Shown here: positions 1 through 6,354 of the stretch, piece after piece | How positions within the stretch are numbered: position 1 is the first letter of the stretch | Layout of the letters: every line of letters begins with the position of its first letter | Assembly: GCA_947470885.1 (NCBI GenBank) | Contig: CANIXE010000051.1 | Coordinates: 1 to 9,854 of the forward strand | Origin: Planctomycetota bacterium | Lineage (GTDB): Bacteria; Planctomycetota; UBA11346 | Direction: 5' to 3' | Length of the DNA: 9,854 bases | Translations under genes and position numbers: made by a program | Notes under the pieces: model-generated | Told to the model about the DNA's origin: nothing | Databases searched by the model: none | The model's input: only the letters and a program-made list of their open reading frames with translations

Positions 1-342
1 GGATTGCAGGCGATAAAACAGATCTATTTCAGCGCCCCGCCAGGCCCAAATGAAGACCAGGGCCAGCAAATGCCCCAGGCGGAATGCGGGATCCACCCGA
101 CCCCGGGCCAGCAGTACCAGGAACGGCACCACCCCGCCCGCCACCGCGATCAGCAAGGCGCTGGCCAGCAAGCCACCCTCGTTCTTCCAGGACGCGATTC
201 CGGTAAAGGCCGGACGCAGGGCCGGAATCAGGTAGTAGCCACCAAGAACGGCTATCCCGATGGCCCACAAAACCAGGCCGGGCACCAGGTTCCGGCGCAT
301 CCCGGCAAGACCGGTGGCGAGGGCAGGGGCGAACTCGAGCAT
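1..342 (-). CDS. Small multi-pass membrane protein of unknown function, C-terminus cut by the window edge
   Basis: This frame runs open from an ATG at 342 (reading left) to the window edge, giving 114 residues without a stop. A good ribosome site, GAGGAG, lies 8 nt before the ATG, which fixes the start. The protein has about three hydrophobic segments, near residues 19-42 (ending in a GGYYLIPAL motif), 56-80 and 88-110. The segments are separated by short charged loops such as RPAF and ARGRVDPAFR. Charge and spacing suggest an inner-membrane protein. The look is loosely like the Mpv17/PMP22-type small membrane proteins annotated in some PVC bacteria, but I cannot confirm the family and assign no function. 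It is transcribed divergently from the histidine kinase. A run of nine cytosines on its coding strand sits directly before the ribosome site. Confidence 0.75.
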   Translation of the reverse strand, partial: MLEFAPALATGLAGMRRNLVPGLVLWAIGIAVLGGYYLIPALRPAFTGIASWKNEGGLLASALLIAVAGGVVPFLVLLARGRVDPAFRLGHLLALVFIWAWRGAEIDLFYRLQS

Positions 343-532
343 CGATGGAACTCCTCGGGGGGGGGATCCTGGGGAGGAGCTGAAATTTGGAAATGCGCGA
401 GTGGCGAGCGCAGCGACAAGATCTCCCGTTGCCCTTGTGCCCGAGAAGGCAGTCAACCGCGCTGCAGGAAGAACCCGTCCACCTGGTTTTCCAGACTTGC
501 CGTGGCCCTCCCGGCTCCGGAATCTACCCGCC
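343..532. promoter_or_regulatory. Divergent intergenic region between membrane protein and histidine kinase
   Basis: This 190-bp gap must hold the promoters of both divergent genes. It contains a run of nine G residues (357-365), a Shine-Dalgarno-like GGGGAGGAG (371-379) and a small CTGG-TTTT-CCAG hairpin (483-494). The Shine-Dalgarno-like sequence does not serve the chosen kinase start at 533. It would better suit an ATG at 393, which opens a short out-of-frame reading frame overlapping the kinase start. No convincing -35/-10 pair was identified by eye. Confidence 0.5.
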
Positions 533-1747
533 ATGGATCCCAAGGATTTTGCCGCCGCCATCCGTCTGTTCGATGAAACCACCGCAGCCCTGGCCAGCCA
601 GGTTCGACGCCTGGAGGAGGTCCTTACCTCGAAACAGGCGGAATTGGTGGCCACCAACGGCCAACTGACCGAAAAAGTCGCGGAACTCGACCGTCTGACC
701 GCCTGGTTGAACCTGGTGATGGGCAGCGTGGCCAGCGGCGTGGTGGCCATCGGCCTGGATGGCAAAGTCACCACCTGCAACGACGCCGCCGCCACCGCCT
801 TGGCGGGTTCGGTGGACGATCTGCTGGACACCGATTGGAAGGCGACCTTCCCCGGCAGTCCTCTGCTGCACGTCCTGACCACCGGCCGGGCAGAACCCGC
901 TTATGAACGCCGGGTCCGGGGTCCGGACGGCAGCCGCCGGGTCCTCCGGGCCCGGGCCACCCCCCTGCGCTCACCCCAGGGCACCCTCCTGGGGGCGGTG
1001 GAGGTATTTGACGACATCACCGACCTGCTGGAATTGCAGGAGCGGGCCGAGCGGGCGGACCGGTTGAAGCAACTGGGGGAAATGGCCGCCGGAGTCGCCC
1101 ACGAAATCCGCAATCCCCTCAATGGCATCGAAGGCTTTGCCAGCCTGCTTCTGCGGGACCTGCCGGAGGACGACCGCCGCCGACGTTACGCCCAGGCCAT
1201 CACCGACGGCGTCCGTGATCTCAACCGCACGGTCAGCGAATTGCTGGAATACACCCGCCCCCGCCGCCTGGACCGACGGACGGTGGATCCCGAGGCCCTG
1301 GCCCGGGAGGTCGTCGAACTCATCAATGCAGAAACCGTTGGCGACGAAACCGCCCCGATCTGCACCGTGGAACTGGCCTCGTCGTGGCCCAGCGGCACAG
1401 TCACTTTGGACCCCGCCCAGGTCCGTCAGGTGCTCATCAATCTGGTCCAGAACGCGGTCCACGCAGTGACTGAGCTGGATCCCCCCCGCCCCGGCCGGGT
1501 GGTGGTGGGCGTGGCGCCCATGACCGTCCCCGGAGTCGAACTCACCGTCGACGATAACGGCCCCGGCGTACCCGAGGCGGACCGTTCCCGGATCTTCACC
1601 CCGTTCTTCACCACCCGGGACCAGGGCACCGGCCTGGGCCTGGCCATCGCCCACACCATCGTCGGCCTGCATGGGGGCAGCATCACCGTCGAGGAAGCGC
1701 CCCTGGGCGGCGCGCGATTCCGTCTGACTTTGCCGGCGACGGCCTGA
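533..1747 (+). CDS. Soluble PAS-domain sensor histidine kinase (NtrB/FlrB-like architecture)
   Basis: This is a 404-residue sensor kinase that should autophosphorylate on His190 and pass phosphate to a response regulator. Residues ~8-60 are a heptad-rich coiled coil (VRRLEEVLTSKQAEL). Residues ~60-165 form a PAS domain, starting around SGVVAIGLDGKV and ending in VFDDITDL. The HisKA H-box is AHEIRNPLNG with His190. The ATPase domain has the N-box with Asn307 (LINLVQNAVHAV), the G1 box DDNGPG (340-345), an FTPFFTT F-box and the G2 box GTGLGLA (365-371). No membrane segment or signal peptide is present, so sensing is cytosolic. The ATG at 533 starts the protein-like sequence; the upstream in-frame extension, including a GTG at 401, looks non-coding, although no clear ribosome site precedes 533. 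No response regulator gene lies in the window, so its partner is unknown. Family assignment is secure; the signal is not known. Confidence 0.93.
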   Translation: MDPKDFAAAIRLFDETTAALASQVRRLEEVLTSKQAELVATNGQLTEKVAELDRLTAWLNLVMGSVASGVVAIGLDGKVTTCNDAAATALAGSVDDLLDTDWKATFPGSPLLHVLTTGRAEPAYERRVRGPDGSRRVLRARATPLRSPQGTLLGAVEVFDDITDLLELQERAERADRLKQLGEMAAGVAHEIRNPLNGIEGFASLLLRDLPEDDRRRRYAQAITDGVRDLNRTVSELLEYTRPRRLDRRTVDPEALAREVVELINAETVGDETAPICTVELASSWPSGTVTLDPAQVRQVLINLVQNAVHAVTELDPPRPGRVVVGVAPMTVPGVELTVDDNGPGVPEADRSRIFTPFFTTRDQGTGLGLAIAHTIVGLHGGSITVEEAPLGGARFRLTLPATA

Positions 1748-1770
1748 ACCCTGCGCTGGGAACAACCAAG

Positions 1771-1812
1771 AAAAAACCGGGAATCCGCCGTCGATTACCG
1801 GGACGGATTCCC
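1771..1812 (-). terminator. Intrinsic-terminator-like hairpin, T-tract on the minus strand
   Basis: Positions 1779-1787 (GGGAATCCG) and 1804-1812 (CGGATTCCC) form a perfect 9-bp stem with a 16-nt loop. A run of six A residues (1771-1776) lies two bases left of it, so read on the minus strand the hairpin is followed by TTTTTT. On the plus strand, downstream of the histidine kinase, there is no T-run after the stem. The signal therefore fits leftward transcription better, although the kinase gene ends only 31 bp before the stem and the hairpin could also stabilise its 3' end. Confidence 0.5.
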
Positions 1813-1951
1813 TGCGTATTGGGCGAACGGCGCCAGAGCGAACCGGGCATACGCCTGGGACTAGCCGCCCATGGCCTCCCCCAGGGCGAACCCGCCCCGG
1901 AAGACCGGGACGGACAACGGACCAGCGACGTCCCCGATGGTGTACCGCTCA

Positions 1952-1982
1952 GGAAACCTGGGGTAGACCACCCCGGGTTTCC
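1952..1982. promoter_or_regulatory. Strong 13-bp hairpin in the leader of the rpn-like gene
   Basis: Bases 1952-1964 pair with 1970-1982 around a 5-nt AGACC loop. The stem is 13 bp with a single G-T pair. It ends 21 nt before the first possible start codon of the downstream gene. There is no T-run on either strand, so it is not a classical terminator. It may shape translation or mRNA stability of the rpn-like gene, or be a remnant of an inserted element. The rest of the 1748-2003 gap shows no convincing gene. Confidence 0.45.
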
Positions 1983-2003
1983 GATGGTGGTCGCCAAACC
2001 AGG

Positions 2004-2921
2004 ATGATGCCGATGACCGATTCAGACGACGTCAGCGAAGACCGGGGCTTCAAGGCGCTGTTCACCGCCTATCCGGTGGAGACCATCGCCGTATTCGCCC
2101 CGGAACTGCTCGCGGAACATGGCCGACCCAGCCGGGTAGAACCGGTCCAGCAGGAGCTACCCCTGCCCGACCTGGGGGAACCCAGCCGGTTCCTGGATGT
2201 GGCCCTGCTGGCCACCTGGGACGATGGTCGGCAGACGGTAATCCTGCTGGTGGAGCACTGGTCCGAGGCCCGCCGGGTCGACCTCCGCCGGGTCCATTGG
2301 TACTTCGCCGCCCTGGCCCTGCAGCATCCCCAAGCCACCGTGTTTCCGGTGATCCTGGTCACCGAGCCCACCACCCAGATCCTGCCGTCCCGCTTGCAGT
2401 CGGTGGTCGCCGGGATCCCCGTCCTGGATTTCCAGGTGCGCCTAGTCCAGCTCGGCCCCGCCGATCTACCCCGCCTACGGGCCCTGCAGAACCGGGTCGC
2501 CGCCCTGCTCATGGCCCTGGCCATCCACGATGCCCTGGAGGCCGCCGTGGCCGCCGTCACCACCATGGCCCGCCTGCCCGGCCCCCTGGATGATGTGCAT
2601 CGCTTCCTTCCCTTGGCGCTCAAGCTTGCCAGGATCACCGCCAACGATGAACGGCGTTTCCGCGCCCGCATGCAGCAGGAGCCCCAGATGTTCACCATCT
2701 TTGATGAAGTCAAAGCCGAGGGTAAAGCCGAAGGCCTCGCCAAAGGTAAAGCCGAAGGCCTCGCCAAAGGCAAAGCCGAAGGCGTGATCGCCACCCTCCG
2801 GGACCTCGTCGCCGCCGGCACCCTGTCCATCGACACCGCCCGGGCGGAGATCCGCCGCTTGATCGACCAGGGCGTTCTCCCCGAAAGCATGGGCGCCGAA
2901 GCCATCCAGCGCCTGGGCTGA
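2004..2921 (+). CDS. Rpn/YhgA-like PD-(D/E)XK nuclease-family protein (transposase-like)
   Basis: A protein of up to 305 residues resembling the Rpn / YhgA-like PD-(D/E)XK family, whose characterised members are DNA endonucleases that promote RecA-independent recombination. Visible features are the N-terminal DRGFKALF (13-20), a nuclease-like core with FLDVAL (Asp65) and ILLVEHWSEARRVDLRR (Glu84), and a helical middle region. The C-terminus carries the GKAEGLAK repeats (240-260) so typical of this family. The residue two after Glu84 is Trp86, where family members usually carry Gln or Lys, so catalysis is uncertain. Starts at 2004, 2007 and 2013 are all possible; none has a strong ribosome site, and 2013 (MTDSDDVSEDRG) is a reasonable alternative. 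The gene stands alone on the plus strand and runs into the antiporter operon. Such genes are often multicopy and horizontally spread. Confidence 0.8.
   Translation: MMPMTDSDDVSEDRGFKALFTAYPVETIAVFAPELLAEHGRPSRVEPVQQELPLPDLGEPSRFLDVALLATWDDGRQTVILLVEHWSEARRVDLRRVHWYFAALALQHPQATVFPVILVTEPTTQILPSRLQSVVAGIPVLDFQVRLVQLGPADLPRLRALQNRVAALLMALAIHDALEAAVAAVTTMARLPGPLDDVHRFLPLALKLARITANDERRFRARMQQEPQMFTIFDEVKAEGKAEGLAKGKAEGLAKGKAEGVIATLRDLVAAGTLSIDTARAEIRRLIDQGVLPESMGAEAIQRLG
2721..2783 (+). repeat. 24-bp in-frame tandem repeat encoding GKAEGLAK
   Basis: Two identical 24-bp copies (2721-2744 and 2745-2768) are followed by a 15-base partial third copy (2769-2783) differing by one T-to-C change. The unit length is a multiple of three, so copy-number change by slippage would keep the reading frame and only lengthen or shorten a charged helical tail of the rpn-like protein. 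Lys/Glu/Gly-rich repeats at this position are characteristic of the family. Confidence 0.9.
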
Positions 2922-2929
2922 ACAGCCCA
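2914..2929. other. Short hairpin spanning the rpn-like stop codon at the convergent gene end
   Basis: TGGGCT (2914-2919) pairs with AGCCCA (2924-2929) around GAAC. It overlaps the stop codon of the rpn-like gene and lies next to the end of the convergent antiporter gene. No T-run follows on either strand, so it is at best a weak terminator. No better terminator fits in the 18-bp gap between the two genes. Confidence 0.3.
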
Positions 2930-2939
2930 CGCCATTCGG

Positions 2940-4358
2940 TCACTTCACCTCGCCCACCTTGCGCAATGCCCACACCAGGGCGGGCGGAGCAATCAATTCG
3001 TGGACCGTCACCAGGGCGATGACGCAGGTGGCCAATCCGCTGCCCCAGCCCGGGAAGCGCCCCGCCACCAGCTGAGCCAAGGCCAACGTCACCCCGGCCT
3101 GGGAAATGAGGCCAATCCAGGCATAGCGTCGGACGGGCGCTTCCAGGGCTGTCGCCCCCCGGCGCACCGCCAGCCAGATCGCCCCGGCCCGAACCACCCC
3201 CAGAGCCAGCACCAGGGGCCACACGGCCAACAGCGTGGGCACCGCCACCGAGACTCCGGCGGCGCAAAAGAAGATCACAAACACCGGGGCACCCACCTGG
3301 GCCAGGGCGCCCTGCAGTCGACGATGGGCCAGATCCGCCGCATCAAGGTCGCTGGCTCCAGGTAACCAGGTGGGCTGGTTGTTGAACACGAACCCGGCGG
3401 CCAGCAGGGTGAACAGAGGCTTTAAACCGATCAACGGCCCTAGCACCGACACCCCCAGGGCCAGACCCACCACCACCCATTCCAGACGATGATCGGAATG
3501 TCCGGTGTAGCGGCGCAGGCCCCAACCCGCCAGGCCGCCCACCACCAGAGAAGCCAAAATGCCGGCAGCCACCGAGGCAAACGCGCTGACCAGGGCACCG
3601 CCGGTGCTGGCTCCCGCCAAGAGCACATCCGCCAGGGCCAACAAAATCGTCACCAGCAGCACCACCACCGCATCCAAGACCACCGAGGTGCCCATCAGAG
3701 TCTGGGCCAAGGGCCCGTTGGCGCCGGTCTCCTTGATCACCGACACCACCACCATCGGACTGTTGGCCAAGAGCACCCCCGCCACGACCGCCGCCGCCAG
3801 CCAGGCCGGCAGGCCCTGGGCCACCGCCTGATCCACGAAAGGAAACCCGGGGATGCCCAACCACCCGGGGGCGAGGACCACCGCCACCAGGGCCGCCGGC
3901 ACCAGCAGGGTCTCAGCGACGACGATCCGCCCGATCCCGGCGAGGCGCTGGCGCAGCCAGCCAGCCCGGATCTCGGCCCCGGCCATCAGACCGATGATGC
4001 CCACCGCCAGGTTGTTCAGGAGGCCCAGGCCCTTGGCCTGTTCGTGGGTGACCAGCAGAGGTTCAACGTGGAGGGCATCCGCCAGGGAGGGGCTCATCAG
4101 CACCCCGGCCAGCAGGTAACCGGTCAGCCGGGGAATGCCCAATGCGGCGGCGATCCGTCCCGCCAACGCCCCGATCACCAGGACCATGCCAATCAAAACC
4201 AATTGGGCCGCGGGTCCGTCCGGAGCCAAGCGGTGCAGGACCATCAGGCCGATATAAGCCGCACCCAGCATCGCCAACCCCTGGCCGGCGGCGCGCCAGC
4301 CCCGGGGTGCGCGCCGCAGCACCGGGGGCAAGTCCAGGGTCTGGCGCCGGGGAATCAT
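2940..4358 (-). CDS. CPA2-type cation:proton antiporter (Kef/NapA-like membrane subunit)
   Basis: A 472-residue integral membrane protein with about 12-13 hydrophobic segments and no long soluble C-terminal domain, so it lacks an attached TrkA-N regulatory module. Family signatures are PRLTGYLLAGVLMSP (76-90), the GLMAGAEI stretch (123-130) matching the xGLE/LxxR region of CPA2 proteins, and NSPMVVVSVIKETGA (199-213). The segment GTSVVLDAVVVLLV carries Asp229, at the expected place of the ion-path acidic residue. A charged N-terminus of ~25 residues precedes the first membrane segment. The predicted role is exchange of Na+ or K+ for protons across the inner membrane; the ion cannot be told from sequence. 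Its ATG overlaps the stop of the upstream gene as ATGA, implying translational coupling. It is the last gene of the three-gene operon. Confidence 0.9.
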   Translation of the reverse strand: MIPRRQTLDLPPVLRRAPRGWRAAGQGLAMLGAAYIGLMVLHRLAPDGPAAQLVLIGMVLVIGALAGRIAAALGIPRLTGYLLAGVLMSPSLADALHVEPLLVTHEQAKGLGLLNNLAVGIIGLMAGAEIRAGWLRQRLAGIGRIVVAETLLVPAALVAVVLAPGWLGIPGFPFVDQAVAQGLPAWLAAAVVAGVLLANSPMVVVSVIKETGANGPLAQTLMGTSVVLDAVVVLLVTILLALADVLLAGASTGGALVSAFASVAAGILASLVVGGLAGWGLRRYTGHSDHRLEWVVVGLALGVSVLGPLIGLKPLFTLLAAGFVFNNQPTWLPGASDLDAADLAHRRLQGALAQVGAPVFVIFFCAAGVSVAVPTLLAVWPLVLALGVVRAGAIWLAVRRGATALEAPVRRYAWIGLISQAGVTLALAQLVAGRFPGWGSGLATCVIALVTVHELIAPPALVWALRKVGEVK

Positions 4359-5497
4359 GCGGGCCGCCTGGGTTCAAACCCATCAGCAATTAGGGTCGCC
4401 ACCGCAATCAGAACCACCGCCGGCAGAACCAGGGCCGTGCCCCCGGACACCGCAGCGCAGCCCACCAGCAGTACCCCCGCCGCCCCCGTCGGGGCCAGCC
4501 GGCGTTCCCGAGCCCCGGCGACGCTGGGCAGGGTCGGCCCGCTCGTCCGACGCAACAGCCAGCGGGCCGGGGCCATCAACAGGATCCCCCAGGTCCAGCC
4601 CAGGGGCTCGGCGCTGATCAGGGTCAAGCCCGCCAGCAGGCCCACTGCCACCGCCACGGGTTGCTCCAGATCATCCAAGGCCCGCTCCACCTGGACCGCC
4701 CGGCCGGCGCCGCTGCTGACGAACACCGCCCCCGCCAGCAAGCCGGTGAGCAGCGGTTGGGTACCCAAAGCCAAGGCCAGCCCGGCGGCCAGACTGAGGA
4801 CCGCCGGTAAAAACAGGAAGGCATCCGCCCGGCTGGGGGCTGCCGCAGCGCTGCGTCCCAGCAGCAGACCCAGGCCGACCGCCAACGGTGGCAGCAACAG
4901 GATCGACCATCCTGCACTGGTGGTGGACAGGGCGAACGCCCCCAGGACCAGGCCCAGGAGATTCCACCAGCCGACGCTCACCAAATGTCCAAATACCAGA
5001 TCCCGACGGGCCAGATCCGCATTCCCGGGAGGCCGTTGGCTGGTGACCAGAGCCAGAGCCCCGGCCCAGCCCGCCCAGGCCAAAATACTGCTGCCGGCCG
5101 GCGCAACCGCCCACCACAAGCCGCCCAGGGATAAAGCCACCACGAGAAAATGGCCCAGGGCCACCCCGGTCTGGCGGCGCAGGAATTCCGGCCCCGCGGC
5201 CCTCAGGTACGCCGGGCGCAACTGGGTACCCAGGATCACTCCGGCGGCGGCCAGGGCCACGGCCAGCAACGGATGTAGCGCCACCGCCGCCCCTGGGGAC
5301 AGCCAACCGGCGCCGGTGGGGCCGATGGCCAGGCCCGCCAGCAGGGGCAACAAACCGGCATTCACCCAGGGATGCCAGAACCGCCGGCGATCCCGGGCGG
5401 TGACGTGGGGCAGGCCCAGGGCCAGGCCGCCGCCCACCAGCAGCAGCACCAGGGCGTCATACCCGCCCCGGGCGGCCTGCAGCTCCGGGGCGGCCAC
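4355..5497 (-). CDS. Second CPA2-like membrane subunit, lacking the usual ion-path acid
   Basis: A 380-residue protein with about 11-12 hydrophobic segments. AGLAIGPTGAGWLSP (54-68) and AAGVILGTQLRPAYLR (84-99) match the CPA2 pattern of a GP-containing helix followed by a G-x-x-L-R helix. The GTG at 5497 is chosen because it lies two bases after the upstream stop and has GGGGGA 6 nt before it; no ATG is suitably placed. In the region where antiporters normally hold an Asp (after the serine/proline-containing broken helix), this protein reads TSQRPPGN (152-159) and then HLVSVGWWNLLGLVL (171-185), with no acid in the second segment. It may be a non-transporting partner of the larger antiporter or use a different ion path. 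The ATGA overlap with the next gene supports co-production. Membrane topology is clear; biochemical role is inferred. Confidence 0.85.
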   Translation of the reverse strand: MAAPELQAARGGYDALVLLLVGGGLALGLPHVTARDRRRFWHPWVNAGLLPLLAGLAIGPTGAGWLSPGAAVALHPLLAVALAAAGVILGTQLRPAYLRAAGPEFLRRQTGVALGHFLVVALSLGGLWWAVAPAGSSILAWAGWAGALALVTSQRPPGNADLARRDLVFGHLVSVGWWNLLGLVLGAFALSTTSAGWSILLLPPLAVGLGLLLGRSAAAAPSRADAFLFLPAVLSLAAGLALALGTQPLLTGLLAGAVFVSSGAGRAVQVERALDDLEQPVAVAVGLLAGLTLISAEPLGWTWGILLMAPARWLLRRTSGPTLPSVAGARERRLAPTGAAGVLLVGCAAVSGGTALVLPAVVLIAVATLIADGFEPRRPA

Positions 5498-5499
5498 GA

Positions 5500-6282
5500 T
5501 CAGTCCCCCGAGGCTTCCAGTTTGGCGAAGCCCACGACCCCGGCGAGATCCAGGGCGAACGCGATGCCCGTGCCCGGCCGGTGGAGATCCCCCGCTTCCC
5601 GCACCAGGCCCAGGACCTCCTCGGTGCGGTCGGCGGTGATCACCGTCAGGACCACCTGGCTGTGACCGACGCCGGTGAACGCAGTCTTGAAGCCCGCGAA
5701 CAGGCTGAGGTGGGCCGCCAGATGCTCGGCCATGCCCCGGCCATCCAGAATCGTCGCCCCCCGGACCTCCCGTTCGATGAAGCGATTCAGCAGGTGGTCC
5801 ACCGCCCCCGCATCTTTGAGGATCGCCACCACCAGGCGCATCCCCGGGGTACTGGGACTGGGGGCCGCCACTGCTGCTGGACGGGATCCGGAAATCGGCT
5901 CCGCCGCCAAGAGGCGCTGGAGGGCCAGGGCCAGGGATTCCGGCGTCTCGGCATTGCGGACCGCGGTGCACAGATCTTCCCGATGCAATCCCGCCGCAAG
6001 GTGGGCCAACCAACCCAGATGCCGGGCCGCGTCCCCCACCGGTAGCAGAGCCACGAGGTGCAGCCAGTCCGTCCCGCCCGTGCGCCACGCCCCCAGGCGG
6101 GGCTCCTCCAGGCCAGGCACCCGCAGGTGGGCCAGGCGGATACCGTGGCCCAGCTCGACGGTGCGCTCCGCCAACAGGCGGGCCTCGGTGGCGGCCAGTT
6201 CAGGATGCAACCGAAGCCCCAGGTCCGCCGCCCAGTCGGACGGCAGCTCGGCAACGATGGTGACATCCCCGGATCGGACCAT
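5500..6282 (-). CDS. Fused EIIA-like / PII-like signalling protein, probable regulator of the antiporter pair
   Basis: A 260-residue soluble protein with two regulatory modules. Residues ~20-127 resemble a PTS EIIA (fructose/Ntr type) domain: GHGIRLAHLRVPGLEEP places His52 where EIIA carries its phosphorylated histidine. A Pro/Ala/Ser linker (~130-146) leads to a PII-like ferredoxin-fold domain (~148-255). That domain begins MRLVVAILKDAGAVDHLLNR, followed by RGATILDGRGMAEHL (174-188) and a GDLHRPGTGIAFAL stretch (231-244). The fold and the GRGM/PGTGI motifs resemble PII-like regulators found near transporters rather than classical GlnB, and the usual uridylylated T-loop tyrosine motif is not evident. 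The ATG at 6282 has no strong ribosome site. It heads the operon, so control of the two downstream antiporter-like proteins by phosphorylation and/or a small ligand is a reasonable inference. Confidence 0.78.
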   Translation of the reverse strand: MVRSGDVTIVAELPSDWAADLGLRLHPELAATEARLLAERTVELGHGIRLAHLRVPGLEEPRLGAWRTGGTDWLHLVALLPVGDAARHLGWLAHLAAGLHREDLCTAVRNAETPESLALALQRLLAAEPISGSRPAAVAAPSPSTPGMRLVVAILKDAGAVDHLLNRFIEREVRGATILDGRGMAEHLAAHLSLFAGFKTAFTGVGHSQVVLTVITADRTEEVLGLVREAGDLHRPGTGIAFALDLAGVVGFAKLEASGD

Positions 6283-6354
6283 GCGCGGCAGATTCAACGG
6301 CGATGGCCCGCGGCAAGGAGCTTCCTCCGCCGGGCGAGGCCCCAGGCTGCGTCG
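6283..6354. promoter_or_regulatory. Divergent promoter gap between rlmN and the antiporter operon
   Basis: Only 72 bp separate the two divergent start codons, so both promoters must lie here or overlap the coding regions. The stretch is GC-rich and I could not pick out a clear -35/-10 pair. Neither start has a strong Shine-Dalgarno sequence within it (only AGG 8 nt before rlmN), which suggests short leaders or non-SD initiation. Confidence 0.35.

Noticed and set aside
479..496. Possible third copy of the repeat end upstream of the kinase
   Set aside because: Reverse-complement similarity to GTCTGGAAACGCACGTGG is about 14 of 18 bases, with no further match; probably coincidence with a small local hairpin.
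260..532. Upstream in-frame extension of the histidine kinase
   Set aside because: The added residues are non-protein-like, antisense to the membrane protein for part of their length, and lack a start with a suitably spaced ribosome site.
1683..1997. Minus-strand open frame between the kinase and rpn-like genes
   Set aside because: It overlaps the kinase 3' end, spans the two hairpins and encodes a Ser/Pro/Arg-rich sequence without a family resemblance.
3489..5639. 716-codon plus-strand open frame opposite the antiporter genes
   Set aside because: It is Gln/Arg/Pro/Ala-rich, without domains, and antisense to two clear membrane proteins; typical of GC-rich shadow frames.
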